Under the pieces are notes generated by a model. That model was given only the letters and a program-made list of their open reading frames with translations, did no database searches and was not told the DNA's origin. Below are positions 20,486 through 20,793 of a DNA stretch of 20,793 bases, piece by piece. The first letter of the stretch is position 1, and each line of letters opens with the position of its first letter. Source of the stretch: Fonticula alba (Eukaryota > Opisthokonta > Rotosphaerida > Fonticulaceae). The stretch is from the NCBI RefSeq assembly GCF_000388065.1, contig NW_009242974.1:3749-24541 (forward strand). The letters run 5' to 3'. The position numbers were made by a program, and so were the translations under genes.

Positions 20486-20793
20486 CAGCCCCGGCCCGGT
20501 GGGTCCGTGCCCTGCCGTGACCTACCTCCCGAGCTCTCCGCGCCCGGGGCAGCCCGACTTGCCACAGCACCCAGGCAGAGACGGGATCCCGCTGACGACC
20601 AGGCGTGGCACGCCTCCCACGGTGTCCGCGGTGCCACCTCCTCAGCATCAGTCGGAGCTCGGTCCGGCTCTTCCTCGGCCTCGGCCGGCGGGAATCCCAG
20701 AGCCAGGGCCATGACCTCGACCATCCAGTGCCGTGCGCGCTGGCCCATGCCCCGGGGCTGGGATCCGAGCTCCGCGAAGGGGAGAGGGCCAAA
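20486..20793 (-). CDS. Possible partial exon running off the right edge (product unknown)
   Basis: On the minus strand the frame is open from the window edge to 20486. There a consensus donor GTGAGT (20485-20480) overlaps the first in-frame stop; an alternative donor GTAGGT sits at 20525-20520. An internal ATG lies at 20748. The peptide has a natural-looking mix including an acidic patch (AEAEEEPD, DAEE) and tryptophans, and codons end mostly in G or C. The start may lie outside the window. A + strand frame over the same bases (20175-20714) is also open, so strand is uncertain. No family recognised. Confidence 0.3.

Noticed and set aside
1-20793. tRNA, rRNA or CRISPR features
   Set aside because: I found no T-loop-like core with matching arms, no rRNA-like sequence and no regularly spaced repeat array.

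Overview
The window looks like nuclear DNA of a eukaryotic microbe. One gene with short GT-AG spliceosomal introns can be rebuilt with confidence. It has CTAAC/CTGAC-like branch sites close to the acceptors, a TATA-like box and a pyrimidine-rich 5' leader. The rest is GC-rich, low-complexity DNA in which all six frames are open by chance. The intron style suggests a fungus or a fungus-like protist (inference); the sequence does not name a species.

Layout. Positions 1 to about 9.7 kb are very GC-rich with poly-C runs and microsatellites. I can support no gene there. From about 4 to 9.7 kb the + strand is strikingly poor in T (A far above T). From 9.7 to 11.1 kb the composition falls toward neutral. 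From 11.1 to 16.2 kb lies an AT-richer block holding the one clear gene. From 16.2 to about 18.7 kb is a pyrimidine-rich 3' flank followed by intermediate-GC DNA with short protein-like open stretches but no identifiable gene. From 18.7 kb to the end the DNA is GC-rich again. That part contains a 49-bp near-perfect inverted repeat and, at the right edge on the minus strand, a possible partial exon.

The main result is that several broken open frames between 11411 and 16209 are exons of one gene. Removing four introns (62, 100, 89 and 66 nt) gives one continuous frame of 4482 nt, or 1493 codons plus stop. The N-terminal ~310 residues form an XPG/FEN1-superfamily nuclease domain of the Asteroid (ASTE1-like) type. 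It starts with MGIP and carries all the acidic metal-binding positions expected of an active enzyme: D56, D112, E221, D223, D241, D243 and D306. Each intron junction falls where it keeps this domain in frame, and three of the four fall within or next to a conserved motif.

The remaining ~1190 residues match no family I recognise, although known Asteroid proteins are only about half this total length. This region has a lysine-rich helical segment, two separated CxxC motifs and one hydrophobic stretch. It is the best candidate here for undescribed biology. The clearest gene is also the AT-richest part of the window, the reverse of the usual pattern in GC-rich genomes, so acquisition from elsewhere or mobile cargo is worth testing.
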